Of a stretch of 64,000 nt of DNA, positions 44,430 through 57,114 are shown piece after piece; within the stretch, counting starts at the first letter, position 1; every line of letters begins with the position of its first letter. The position numbers and the translations under genes are program-made. The stretch covers positions 435,468,335 through 435,532,334 of the forward strand of contig NC_133326.1 in NCBI RefSeq assembly GCF_042186555.1, written 5' to 3'. This stretch comes from Aquarana catesbeiana (lineage: Eukaryota; Chordata; Amphibia; Anura; Ranidae). The notes beneath the pieces are model-generated. The model ran no database searches. It saw only the letters and a program-made list of their open reading frames with translations, and was not told the origin of the DNA.

Positions 44430-46090
44430 TAAAGCCTCATGAAGAGGCAACCCCCCCCCCTCACCAAGGTGGGGGGGAAGACTTCTGCAGTTTTCAGACG
44501 TCTGGAAAGGGGAGATTCAAGACAGATGGGTCATCTCCACAGTAACGCTGGGGTACAAGCTGGAATTTCAGGACTTCCCACCGTCTTGTTTCCTGAGGAC
44601 AAGCTTTCGCAAAGATCCAGAGAAAAGACAATCTGTTTCAGGCACTAGACCGATTTTAATATCTCAAGGGGTGATCATACAGATCCCCACAAAAGAGCAA
44701 GGGGATGCATATCTGCATGTTCCTATATTTCTCACTCACCAAAAGTTTCTGCGGTTTGAGTTAGAACCGAAGCATTTCCAGTTTGTAGCCCTGCCCTTCG
44801 CGCTAGCCACAGCACCCCGGGTGTTCACGAAAGTGCTGGCCCCACCTCTAGCCGGGTTAAGGGCACAAGGCATAAGTCATAGCATACCTAGATCTATTTC
44901 TAATAGACCAGTCGGTGGCTCGTTTGGAGCAAAGCATACGCACTATAACCAGTTATCTGAAAAGTCTGGGTTGGATTCTCGACCTACAGAAATCTTCCTT
45001 AATACCTGGAGTACTTGGGTCTGATCATAGACACAGCCCAGGAAAAGGTGTTCTTGCCTCAGGCAAAGATCAGCTCCATAAAAGAGCTGGTGCAGATGGT
45101 CAGGTCAAGAGGCAATCACTCCATTCACCTCTGCATGAGGTTGCTAGGAACCATGGTGGCTTCATTCGAAGCGGTTCCCTATACTCAGTTCCATTTAAGA
45201 CTGTTGCAAAACAGTATCCTGTCCACTTGGAACAAGACAATTCAAGCTTTAGACTTGCCAATGCAGCTGTCCCCAAGAGTGTCCCATAGCCTCACTTGGT
45301 GGTTACTAACCCAGAATCTGCTGATAGGAAAATCCTTCAGACCAGTCATCTGGAAAGTTGCAACGATGGATGCCAGCCTTTCAGGCTGAGGAGCAGTACG
45401 AGAAAAGACAACTGTCTAGGGACAGTGGTCAAGAACCGAAAGAACATTGCCCATCAATATCCTAGAGATTCGCTCAGTTCGTCTGGCTCTAAAGGCCTGG
45501 ACTTTCAGGTTATGGCATTGTCGGATTGGATCCTGATGGGACAATGCCACAGCCGTGGCCTATATCAATCACCAAGGGGGCACCAAGACTCTCTCAGTGC
45601 AGAGAGGTTAACCATATTCTAACCTGGGCAGAAAGGAATGTTCCGTGCCTATCGGCAGTCTTCATTCCGTGAGAGAATTGGCAGGTGGACTATTTAAGTC
45701 ACTAGCAGTTATTCCCAGGGGAATGGTCTCTTCACACCGACATTTCAGGCTGTTTGCCAAAGATGGGAGACTCTGGATGTAGATCTTCTAGCGTCCAGGT
45801 TCAACATGACGTTAGTTAACTTTGTGGCCAGAACAAGGGATCCACTCGCAAGCGGAACAGATGCATTGATGACCCTGTGGGATCAGTGCTTACTGAATTA
45901 AATGCACCCCCCCCCCCCCCCCAATTCAGTTGCTGCCTCAAATTCAGGATCCAGCTGCAAAGAAAGCTGGTAATTCTGGTAGCACCAGCATGGCTCAGAA
46001 GGTCATGGTATACAGAAGTCGTAAAGATGGCAGTGGAGGGTCCATGGTCCCTCCCCACTACGGCCAGATCTGCTCACAGGGACTGATATT
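44430..46090 (+). pseudogene. DIRS copy C reverse transcriptase and RNase H
   Basis: Reads ISQGVIIQIPTKEQGDAYLH (44655-44715; the catalytic D of DAYLH), HFQFVALPFALATAPRVFTK (44770-44830) and IAYLDLFL (44880-44905), where the YLDD box has become YLDL. Then comes a long open segment, SIRTITSYLKSLGWILDLQK and AQEKVFLPQAKI, LWS-type thumb text, and VATMDASLSG (45356-45385), the RNase H start. A piece at 45560-45600 reads like an RNase H second motif. The loss of the second Asp in YLDD alone would abolish polymerase activity; frameshifts add to this. Confidence 0.75.
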
Positions 46091-47235
46091 CCATCCTACC
46101 TTACGGTCTCTAAATTTAACGGCTTTGCTATTGAAACCCACATTCTGAAGAAATGTAGGCTTTCCGGGTCAGTTATCTCCACCCTGATTAATGCAAGGAA
46201 GCCAGATTCCAGGACTATATATTATAGGGTCTGGAGGGCTTATGTTTCCTGGTGTGAATCCAAGGGTTGGCACCCTCGGAGATATATCATAGGCAGAATT
46301 CTTGCCTTTCTGCAATTAGGGGTAGAAATGAAATTGGCTTTGAGTACTATTAAAGGCCAAGTCTTAGCTTTATCGGTCTTATTTCAAACTTATTTTAGTC
46401 CGGGGTTTTATGCAAGGGGTGATGCGGCTTAATCCGCCCGTCAAACCTCCCTTGAACCCTTGGGATTTTAATTTAGTTTTGTCTTTGTTTACAAAAACCG
46501 CCATTTGAACTGATACAACATATTTCTAGTCCTGACAAGGAGTGTGTGTGTGTGTGTGGTGTGGTGTGGTTTTTTTTTTTTTTTTTTTTTTTTGCTATAT
46601 CCTCAGCAAGGAGAGTTCTGGAATTGGCTGCTCTTTCTTGTAAAGAGCCATATTTGATTTTTCTCATGAGGACAGAGTGGTGCCCTCATCCAGGTTTTTT
46701 ACCAAGTGGTCTCAGGTTTCCACCTGAACCAAGATATTGTCCTGTCCAAAACCATGTTCCAGGGAAGAAAAGTCACTACATTTGTCTTGATGTGGTGAGC
46801 AGTGAAAATCTATATAAAGACAATTGCTCAGATTCGAGACTGATGTCTTGTTTGTTCTGCCAGAGGGTCCTAAGAAAGGACAGGCAGCGTTGAAATCCAC
46901 TGTCGCTAAGTGGATTCGGCAAGTTTATAATTCAAACTTATGATTTAATGGTAAGATTCCACCTTTTCAAGTTGAGGCACACTCTACCAGGGCGCTTGGT
47001 GCTTCTTGGGCAGTGCGTCAGGCCTCCATGGCTCAGATCTGTAAGGTTGCAACTTGGTCTTCAGTGCATACATTCACAAATGTTATCAGCTGGATATAAG
47101 GAGGTATGAGGATATTGCCTTCGGGCGCATTGTGCTTCAGTATAGGTCCTCAAGTCTGGGGGTACCCTCTGGGTTGTGTCTCCCTCCCCTCAAGTACAGA
47201 TCATACGGATCATCTGGCCAGGCATTCCTTCTGCC
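46090..47235 (+). pseudogene. DIRS copy C tyrosine recombinase
   Basis: Begins around PSYLTVSKFNGF-type text and continues with KKCRLSGSVISTLINARKPD (46140-46205), YRVWRAYVSWCESKG, a poly-T-disrupted middle (46570-46593) and RRVLELAALSCKEPYLIFLM (46605-46665), the core helix. It ends with PFQVEAHSTRALGASWAVRQ (46967-47020), holding the His-x-x-Arg catalytic pair, QICKVATWSS, and in another frame YQLDIRRYEDIAFGR with the catalytic tyrosine. A TGTG run precedes the poly-T (46541-46560). The residues are there but spread over three frames. Confidence 0.8.
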
Positions 47236-47564
47236 CCCTGTGTGAGGACGCCAGAAGAAGCTTCATTTTAAAAAGAACAGTCGGCTGCTGCGGCGCTCGT
47301 GATGGAGGAGGCAGTCGCCAGGCGCAGTTAGAGGTGCTTTCTTCCTTCACTGGGATTTATTTGTGTTGTGACTTAACCTGCAGCTGTCTGCTATAGGGGT
47401 ACATCCTACTAGCAGCTCAGCATGGATGTGGGAGACTCTAGTGCATTTTTTTGTGGTGGTTGCTTTGGGGGGGGGGGGGTCTTCCTTGGTTTGGTGTAGA
47501 TCTTGCCCTAATAGGGGTGTTTGTGGGTTTTTCTGTGTTTTTATAGAAGGCCGCTACTAAAACT

Positions 47565-48768
<1,204 letters not shown>

Positions 48769-48869
48769 ACCCCACCGACCAAACCTCAAAGCAATGGCCA
48801 TCTCCCAGTAGGGGGAAAGCTGCAAGCCTTCCTGCATGGTTGGGGGAAAAAGCAACAAAAAGCCTGTTC

Positions 48870-49205
48870 TGAATCTAATCGGTCAAGGTTATCAGCTAGA
48901 ACCATCCCTGGTGTTCTAGCTGTTGTCATGGCTGTTTCATCCCATTTCTGAATACATTTCCTTCTTTAAGGGTGGACTGTTCATGTTTTTGGCAATTGGC
49001 CCCATTTGAACTCTCCTTAATATACAGTAATCCACATATATATCACTGGTTACGCCCATTAGAATTTGCACCTTTGCATTTAGCACTTTATATTCATCAT
49101 TTAATATAAGATTCACATGCCTTGTATGACACCTTGTACTTTTATGTTTAATTGTCACTTTTGTAGTGCTACACTGTGTTCCATATAATATGTATAGTAG
49201 GGAAC
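48870..49205. other. no gene recognised
   Basis: AT-rich sequence between DIRS copy D and CR1 copy C. No frame, no clear repeat ends. Confidence 0.4.
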
Positions 49206-49209
49206 TTAA

Positions 49210-50649
49210 GGAAATTTTAGCTGAAGAGGAACCACAGATAAAAAAAAAAAAAAAATCTGAGGGATGTAGAAGATTATAAAAAAAACTGTTTTTAAATGGC
49301 AGGAAAATCTCAACACTACCAAAGTAATACTGGGAGTATGCTATAGGCCCCCTAACCGGAGGGAGGAGGCGGAACTCCTATCTGTTTGGAATGGTGGCAA
49401 GGATGGGGGTGGGGGGGGGGGGGGGGGGGGGGGAGAAAGTGTCATTATACTGGGGGATTTTAATTATACAGACAGACTGAGCCGAAGGAACCGTGCATTC
49501 GTCTAAAGCTTGCCATTTTCTAAATGTCTTGCAGAAAAATTTAATGGGTCAGATGGTAGATGCACCAACAAACAATGGGTTACTAGATCTACTAATTACC
49601 AACAGTGCAGACCTGATCACAGGTGTGGAAATACGGGGCCTAGGAAACTGACCACAGGTCAATTAGTTTCGGTATAAATCACACAAATGGAAAATATAAG
49701 GGGAATACAAAGACACTGAATTTCAAAAGAGCCAACTTTGATAAAAGTACGCTCCTTGTTAGATGTTAAATGGGATAAAATCATAGAAACAAAGAACACG
49801 GAAAAATTGGTGTGCTATAAGTACTGGCCAGTGCATCCCAATGGGTAATACATTTTAAGAGCTAAAAAAATTCCTGGATGGCTAAACTCCAATGTAATGC
49901 ATATAAAAGCAAAGGAGAAGGCCTTCAAAAAAAAACAAGGCTGAGGGGTGATCAACAGTCTAACTGTACAAAGAATGCAATAAGAAATGGAAGGGTGCAA
50001 TCAGGGCGGTTAAGATTGAACACGAAAGGCACATAGCAGGGGAGAGTAAAAAAAAAAATCCCAAGATATGTATTTACATAAATGGTAAGAGGGAGGACAG
50101 ATCATTTTGGCCCCATAAAGAATGATGAAGGGAATCTAGTTACAAAGGATGGAGAAATGGCAAAGGTACTGAATTTCTTCTTCTCAGTCTGCACAAGGAG
50201 GGGGGGGGGGGTTTATTCTCGTGACACATCACAGGTAGCACCCTCATGGCTAACAGAGAATAGAATTAGGAATAGACTTGAAAAACGTAACCTAAATAAG
50301 TCACCGGACCAGATGGTTTGCACTTGAGGGTCCTTAGGGAATTCAGTCAGGTAATTGCCAGACATTTGTTCTTAATTTTTACGAACAGTCTGACTGGTAT
50401 GGTACCAGCTGATTGGAAAAAAGCCACTGTAACACAATGTTTAAAGGACTGTTATATCCCTGGGAACTACAGACCAGTTAGCCTAACATCAATAGTATGC
50501 AAGCTCTTGGAGGGGATAAGGGACTATATACAAGATTTTAGCAATGAAAACTGTATCCTTTAGCAGTAATCGGCATGGATTCATGAAGACATGTTCTTGC
50601 CAAATCAATCTATTAACCTTCTATGAGTAGGTGAGCTGCCATCTAGATA
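49210..50649 (+). pseudogene. CR1 LINE copy C, left part: endonuclease to reverse transcriptase start
   Basis: Reads VILGVCYRPPNRREEAEL (49325-49380), a poly-G at 49408-49433, IILGDFNYTDRLSRRN (49445-49490; the GDFN endonuclease motif), and the linker. Then come NKSPDQMVCT (50298-50327), ADWKKATVTQ (50408-50440), PGNYRPVSLTSIVCKLLEGI (50458-50520) and YIQDFSNENCI. The sequence ends at CTGCCATCTAGATA (50636-50649), one copy of a 14-bp target duplication. Frameshifts and stops throughout. This is the best local reference for aligning CR1 copy A. Confidence 0.88.
50636..50649. repeat. left 14-bp target-site duplication of the ribozyme-bearing insertion
   Basis: CTGCCATCTAGATA recurs exactly at 53084-53097. 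The uninterrupted CR1 copy A has a single copy (about 12867-12880). Confidence 0.9.
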
Positions 50650-50710
50650 GAGTAATATGGGTGGGTGGCAATGGCAAATATAGGGCACCAACATCCCTGT
50701 ATATAAATAT

Positions 50711-50796
50711 CAGGAAAGAGGGAAGGTTGGCGGGACTTTAAGGGTGCCTACGAAAGAAGGGGAAAGTCATACAATGCTCAACAATTGGTGTGTAGA
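50711..50796. repeat. inverted tail repeat, left copy
   Basis: CAGGAAAGAGGGAAGG through AACAATTGGTGTGTAGA is the inverse, with few mismatches, of 52994-53081 (TCTACACACCAATTGTC through CCCTCTTTGCTGACA). Confidence 0.85.
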
Positions 50797-50933
50797 AATT
50801 AAAGATTTTATTATCCCATACAAAACATGTTTACAATTCAAGTAGGAATTATGCGCACATGTTCAAGGATACATCTAGGATTTTTAAAACAGATGATAAA
50901 ATGTAATCACTCGATAGTAGCATTATAGTGATT

Positions 50934-50972
50934 GTCCCGACATGTTTCGCCACTCTGGGCTCATCAGGGGAC
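50934..50972 (-). ncRNA. hammerhead ribozyme-like motif, minus strand
   Basis: On the minus strand, 5' to 3': GTCCC (stem I strand), CTGATGA (conserved core), GCCCAGAGTGGC (stem II, GCC pairing with GGC around a 6-nt loop), GAA (core), ACATGT (stem III, palindromic), C (position 17, expected cleavage after it), GGGAC (stem I partner). All invariant hammerhead core bases are present and both stem I strands pair over 5 bp. Stem III is a palindrome without a loop, so a single copy could not close it, but two copies in a dimer could. As I recall, Penelope-like elements of animals carry hammerheads with very short stem III. Activity is inferred, not shown. Confidence 0.7.
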
Positions 50973-51644
50973 GTTTTAAAAGAAAAATAGATGTAATACT
51001 GCATATAAAAATAAGATACAAGCATTGCGTTTAGAATATAATACAAGAAAATAAAATAACATAAAAATACAAATACATGTAAATACAATAGGGTATACTG
51101 CTGACCGCTAGGTCCATCAGCAAGAGCTCACCCATATGCAGGTCTCATACCTGTGATTCAAAGTTGAAAAACAAAGGAAATCTTTGCTGAATGATGTACT
51201 TATACTTATAAAGTGTCATAGGAGGCCCAGATGAGCTTGTCAGTTGGAATCTAGCCAAAAAATTAGACGTGTATGGTGTGATTGAATTAAGGTGTATGTA
51301 ATTACTCAAAGGGGGGGGGGGGAGGAGAAAGGGAAGGGAGAGGAAAGGTGGAGGGAAGGTGGGGGGGGGATTGGGAAAGGGTGTGGGTGGGAGGGAATGT
51401 GAAGGGAAGAACCGGGATGTTGTGAGGAAGAAAGTGAGTAAAAAATGTGAATAGAGATCTGAGAGACGGATGAAGGTCCGAAGCAAAAGGTGATATAACT
51501 GAGCACAGGGTAATGTGGGATGGTTTAATACATGTCCAAGGAAAAAGCATTTACTTACACTCCTAATGGCAATAAAAATATGGAAAAGCCAAAAGGTACC
51601 AGAATTTGGGGACCAATATCTATTGGAGATGTATAGAAAATGAT

Positions 51645-51679
<35 letters not shown>

Positions 51680-52942
51680 GAAACGGTGTTTAATTTTAAG
51701 AAAAACAAGATGAGAAAAAAAAGAACCTAGTTCATGTTATAAACTGGTAGAAGGATAAATGGGTGTATATATTTATATTATAATTATATTATATTTTTAA
51801 TATAATATATACCATAACTTGCTGCAGATCACCTGCCCCCCTCAAATATGGGGGGGTTAAAGTTACCAACACAGGCGGCAGCAGGTAAGGAATATATGGA
51901 CACTTAAGTAAAGCTCAAATCAGTAAAAAGATGGGAAACTATATTAATATACCAGAGAATAAGGAAAGAGGTTTAGTATGAAACTGTACCTAATAAGCAG
52001 CAAGTTTGCAGCATGGTTCGCCTTTAGAGTGTCTGGCAGTTTGGTATAGTGTGAAAGCACTATATGAAGGGGAACAGGTGCTGTGTAATTGGCATCCAAC
52101 CACGCAAGAGCCGCCGGCAGGGACACCGCACGGCGCATGCGCAAAATGTTGCAAAGGATGAAGCAAAAATCAAAAATACTGCAGTTCCCATGCTGCAAGG
52201 CGGGGAGGGAGATTGGGCTACGTCAGCTCCTCTTGCACTATCAGTGGGCGTGCGTCTCTACAACCTCCTCAGCACACAGAGCTAGAGGCAGCACAGGAAG
52301 AAGGGAAGCATCGGAGAGAAAATCAAAATGCTCGGGGCAAGGGATTTGTATTACAATTAAATGAAATAAAATTAATATGATTACTGTTTGAGATGAAATG
52401 GGATATAGGGACGGGAAAACAAATTAAATAAAGGACATGTGTGTGGAGTAAGTGCATGAAATAAACACTATGGGGAGAGGGAAGAGGCAGAGACGGATGG
52501 TGGATTGGGCATATTGGGGAGGGAGATGCGATGGGACCAAGCAGTCGGCAGACATCACACGAAATACATAAAAAAGAAATAGAACGAAGCCAATAAGGCA
52601 ACCTAGACAAATAATAAAATAAAGAATACAGATTTTGTTTAGAAAAACAATACATTCATAAAGTATTTATTTTAATACATCAGTGGTGCATGGTTAGTAC
52701 ACTAGTTAGTACGCACTCCTGATACTTGTTGCCACATGGCATACATATTGGATAAGGTCATTTTAAATTTTTTGATACTTTTTATACCTCGATAAGTAAA
52801 ACTAAAAAATAGGAGGAGAATAGATGAAAATAAAGTTAGAGAAACGGTGCCACCCAACCATAAAGGTTTTGGCGGTGTGGTGCAACACCTGAGGTACATA
52901 GAGTAATGTGGGTGGCCATGGCAAATATAGGGCACCAACATC

Positions 52943-52943
<1 letters not shown>

Positions 52944-52980
<37 letters not shown>
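52944..52980. repeat. (TG)n microsatellite, 18 copies
   Basis: Pure TG run between the direct and inverted tail repeats at the right end of the insertion. Confidence 0.9.
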
Positions 52981-52986
<6 letters not shown>

Positions 52987-52993
52987 TATATTA

Positions 52994-53081
52994 TCTACAC
53001 ACCAATTGTCAAGCATTGTATGACTTTCCCCCTTCTTTCGTAGGCACCCTTAAAGTCCTGCCAAATTTCCCTCTTTGCTGA
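52994..53081. repeat. inverted tail repeat, right copy
   Basis: Inverse partner of 50711-50796; ends two bases before the right target-site duplication at 53084. Confidence 0.85.
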
Positions 53082-53083
53082 CA

Positions 53084-53728
53084 CTGCCATCTAGATAAAG
53101 ACCCGTAGATGTGGTGTATCTGGATTTTGCAAAGGCATTCGATACAGTTCCCATAAACGTTTACTGTACAAACTAAGGTCTGTCGCCATGGACCAAAGGG
53201 TGAAAACTTGGTACAGGGGTGAGTTCAGAGGGTAGTGATAAATGGGGAGTACTCTGAATGGTCCGGTGTGGAAAGTGGGGGTCCCCTAGGGTTCTGTCCT
53301 TTGGACCAATCCTATTCACAAATGATCTGGAGGATGGGATAAACAGCTCAATATTAGTATTTGCGGACAATACTAAGTTAAGCAGGCCAATGGCTTCTCC
53401 ACAGAATGTGGAAACCTTGCAAGAGGATTTAAACATGGGGTGGGCAACCACATGGCAAATGAGGTTTAATGTAGAAAAATGTAAAAAATGCATTTAGGTG
53501 GCAAAGCAATCTACTCACTAGGGGGAGAACCTCGGGGAATCTAGGATGGAAAAAGAAAAGGACCTGGGGGTCCTAGTAGATGACAGGCTCAGCAATGGCA
53601 TACAATGCCAAGCTGCTGCAAGCAAAGCAAACAGAATATTGTCATGCATTAAAAAGGGGATTAACTCCCAGAGATAAAACTGCAATTCTCCCACTCTACA
53701 AGACTCTCTGATCTGGCTGCACCTGGAG
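53084..53728 (+). pseudogene. CR1 LINE copy C, right part: reverse transcriptase palm to C-terminus
   Basis: Starts with the second copy of CTGCCATCTAGATA. Reads VVYLDFAKAFDTV (53112-53150), SGVESGGPLGFCP-type text equal to the VPQGSVLGP motif after a one-base insertion, LEDGINSSILVFADNTKLSR (53328-53385; FADD has become FADN, as in copy A), ATTWQMRFNVEKCKKCI and DLGVLVDDRLSNGIQ-like text near 53560-53600. It runs into the assembly gap at LHLE (53728). Confidence 0.88.
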
Positions 53729-54228
53729 NNNNNNNNNNNNNNNNNNNNNNNNNNNNNNNNNNNNNNNNNNNNNNNNNNNNNNNNNNNNNNNNNNNNNNNN
53801 NNNNNNNNNNNNNNNNNNNNNNNNNNNNNNNNNNNNNNNNNNNNNNNNNNNNNNNNNNNNNNNNNNNNNNNNNNNNNNNNNNNNNNNNNNNNNNNNNNNN
53901 NNNNNNNNNNNNNNNNNNNNNNNNNNNNNNNNNNNNNNNNNNNNNNNNNNNNNNNNNNNNNNNNNNNNNNNNNNNNNNNNNNNNNNNNNNNNNNNNNNNN
54001 NNNNNNNNNNNNNNNNNNNNNNNNNNNNNNNNNNNNNNNNNNNNNNNNNNNNNNNNNNNNNNNNNNNNNNNNNNNNNNNNNNNNNNNNNNNNNNNNNNNN
54101 NNNNNNNNNNNNNNNNNNNNNNNNNNNNNNNNNNNNNNNNNNNNNNNNNNNNNNNNNNNNNNNNNNNNNNNNNNNNNNNNNNNNNNNNNNNNNNNNNNNN
54201 NNNNNNNNNNNNNNNNNNNNNNNNNNNN
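53729..54228. other. assembly gap of exactly 500 N
   Basis: A placeholder length; the true distance is unknown. CR1 copy C is on the left and a Tc1 fragment on the right. Ppp2ca exons 4 and 5 should lie somewhere in 37741-56009 and may be hidden here. Confidence 0.98.
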
Positions 54229-54440
54229 CCTAATCAGTAAATAGAATCCAGTTGTGTGTAATTTTTTAATTTCTGTATAAATCTGTTCTCTGTTCCCTCG
54301 GGTTTCATGAATCATGAAGGCCAAGGAACACACCAGACAGGTCAGGGATAAGTTGTGGAAAAGTTTAAAGTTTTTAAAGCGGGGTTAGGTTAAAAAAACC
54401 TCAAGCACTGAACATCTCACAGAGCACTGTTAGAGATATC
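54229..54440 (+). pseudogene. Tc1/mariner transposase N-terminal fragment
   Basis: From about 54314 the frame reads MKAKEHTRQVRDKLWKSLK and, after a duplication and frameshift, KKTSSTEHLTEHC, equivalent to the ISQ.LNISQSTVR helix of Tc1-like helix-turn-helix domains. This paired-like domain binds the terminal repeats. Only the N-terminus remains; the gap removes the left end and a 10-bp tandem array follows at once. It is a different Tc1 lineage from that at 58858. Confidence 0.65.
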
Positions 54441-54560
54441 TATCGCTCTCTATCGCTCTCTATCGCTCTCTATCGCTCTCTATCGCTCTCTATCGCTCTC
54501 TATCGCTCTCTATCGCTCTCTATCGCTCTCTATCGCTCTCTATCGCTCTCTATCGCTCTC
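54441..54560. repeat. minisatellite: 12 identical copies of TATCGCTCTC
   Basis: Twelve perfect 10-bp units with no variation. The array begins right after GAGATATC of the Tc1 fragment and ends at ATACAAAATT. Confidence 0.98.
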
Positions 54561-54845
54561 ATACAAAATTGTTACATTTGTATTCAACTTAATCATTAAT
54601 TTTATGAAGAAAAGAATACTACTATCCAGTGATGTTAAAAAGTAACCCACATAAAATTGGACAGTGGACACAGAAGATAAAAATAAAATAAGACTGCAGT
54701 CATTGCACCACCATACCAAATAAAACAGGCATATAAAATAATCTATAATATTAATAATTAATATAAAAATGCCAAAGACTGACATTTTTATGTTTTATTA
54801 ATTTCCAACTTGCATCAGAACTGGTAATTCAGTTCTCTCTTCCTA
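54561..54845. other. intron sequence, no gene seen
   Basis: AT-rich, no frame, no repeat recognised. Confidence 0.4.
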
Positions 54846-54849
54846 AGGT

Positions 54850-55097
54850 GTCAGCGTCTGGATGTGCGATAAGTGTATGTAGCTGCGGGTTACATACATA
54901 GTCATATAGTGGACCGCACAGTGTTCCTGCCCCGGGTATGGGCGGAGACATCCTGGAACACAGACTAGTCTACAGCAGCGGTGTTCAGCCAATCACAGTA
55001 AGCAATGTAGACTAGTCTGTGTTTATGAAAGTCACCGCCCATACCCAGAATACAGTGTGGTATAGTACTGTAGTATGTAGACAGCCACAGATACAGA
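54850..55097. mobile_element. foldback element with about 100-bp imperfect arms
   Basis: ACACAGACTAGTCTACA (about 54959-54975) is the inverse of TGTAGACTAGTCTGTGT (about 55006-55022). Outward, GTATGGGCGG pairs with CCGCCCATAC and ACAGTGTT with AATACAGTGT-type text, so the arms extend with gaps to about 54850 and 55097. No coding. Confidence 0.75.
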
Positions 55098-55269
55098 ACA
55101 TACAGTTTTGAATTTGCACATACAGCGGGCTGACAGCTTAGGGAGAGACATAGTTTGGCCCAACAGCAACAAACTATGGTACAGTAGTTCAAAAGCTGGA
55201 GTTCTCTCTCAAATTGAAGTGCAAAAAAACTGTAGAACTACAATGAACAACCAACAAATGGCACAACTA

Positions 55270-55324
55270 GACAATTGGAACATACTAGGTAGTCAGTCAT
55301 ACTATGTTGTATGTTCCAATTGTC
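55270..55324. repeat. perfect 16-bp hairpin upstream of exon 6
   Basis: GACAATTGGAACATAC (55270-55285) and GTATGTTCCAATTGTC (55309-55324) are exact inverses, with a 23-nt loop. Confidence 0.9.
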
Positions 55325-55341
55325 CAATAGCACAGTCCAAT

Positions 55342-55373
55342 ACCAATTCATTTACTATGGTAAATGAATTGGT
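55342..55373. repeat. perfect 14-bp hairpin upstream of exon 6
   Basis: ACCAATTCATTTAC and GTAAATGAATTGGT are exact inverses around a 4-nt TATG loop, 18 bp after the previous hairpin. Confidence 0.9.
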
Positions 55374-55658
55374 CTATGCTAAGGATTTTAAAATCTATTT
55401 CAGTAAAAGTGGCAGTTTTCGCTTTAAGAACAAAAGCTGTTCAGCTTTCTCACAGGAGAGACTGTTTCTCTTCTCATCAAGAATGAGATGCTAGACTGAA
55501 TATATATATTCATATTCTCGTCTGAGCCTTTTCGCACGTCTGTGGTTCCCAGCACCCGCATTCCCCCCCCCCACCTCCCCAGGTTCGCTTTACATTAAAA
55601 AAGAGTAACTGTTTCCTTTAGTGCAAATTTCTTGGCTACCCCTTATACTTATCTAGAG

Positions 55659-55839
55659 CAGTGTTTCTCAACTCCAGTCCTCAAGGTGCCACGAAACGTC
55701 ATGTTTTCATGATTTGTCAAATGAAACTGCTGTGGTAATTACTTGGGCAGTGAAACTGATCAAATCACCTGTGCAAAATTGGACGGCCTGAAAACATGAC
55801 CTGTTGGGGTGCCTTGAGGACTGGCATTGAGAAACTCTG
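55659..55839. mobile_element. hAT foldback element (181 bp) with exact 8-bp duplication
   Basis: ATCTAGAG flanks both sides (55651-55658 and 55840-55847). The ends CAGTGTTTCTCAACTCCAGT and the inverse ACTGG..TTGAGAAACTCTG pair, and the arms continue through CCTCAAGGTGCC/GGTGCCTTGAGG and CATGTTTTC/GAAAACATG. It is non-autonomous and lies in the Ppp2ca intron 170 bp before exon 6. Confidence 0.92.
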
Positions 55840-56009
55840 ATCTAGAGGGTCCAATTGTATGTTTTTTTTTTTTTTTCCCCCCTCTGTGCCTAAGTAAGGA
55901 GCATAAGTTGACCTGACAATATAACCCCTTCAAGAATTGTAAACTAGTTATCAATAGCTCTGTTGCTTTTCATTGTCCACTGTTTAAAATGGTGCCTTTT
56001 GTGTAATAG

Positions 56010-57114
<1,105 letters not shown>

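Larger units (their letters stand above)
42290..47235 (+). mobile_element. DIRS retrotransposon copy C, most complete copy
   Basis: 5' leader 42290-43170, gag 43175-44420, reverse transcriptase and RNase H 44430-46090, tyrosine recombinase 46090-47235. A poly-T (43052-43072) sits in the leader, a poly-C in the gag-pol spacer (44450-44460), and further runs at 45907-45922 and 46570-46593. All frames are broken, but the domain order is complete. Confidence 0.85.
50650..53083 (-). mobile_element. 2434-bp non-coding insertion with hammerhead-like ribozyme and inverted tails
   Basis: Flanked by a 14-bp duplication of CR1 sequence. The left end (50650-50703) is repeated in direct orientation at about 52901-52946. 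The adjoining 50711-50796 is repeated in inverted orientation at 52994-53081. A hammerhead-like motif lies at 50934-50972 (minus). No reverse transcriptase is seen. The combination of duplicated and inverted tails, a variable-length target duplication and a ribozyme near the terminus is what I know from Penelope-like elements, so I infer a defective Penelope-related element. Other contents: poly-G (51309-51321), poly-T (51650-51676) and a CpG-richer patch at 52080-52320. Confidence 0.65.

Noticed and set aside
51145..51708. 187-residue proline-rich minus-strand open frame
   Set aside because: It is produced by poly-C/poly-T-rich low-complexity sequence in the non-coding insertion; no recognisable domain.
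53518..54333. 271-residue minus-strand open frame
   Set aside because: Most of it is the run of N; the rest is CR1 and Tc1 antisense. It is an artefact of translating the gap.
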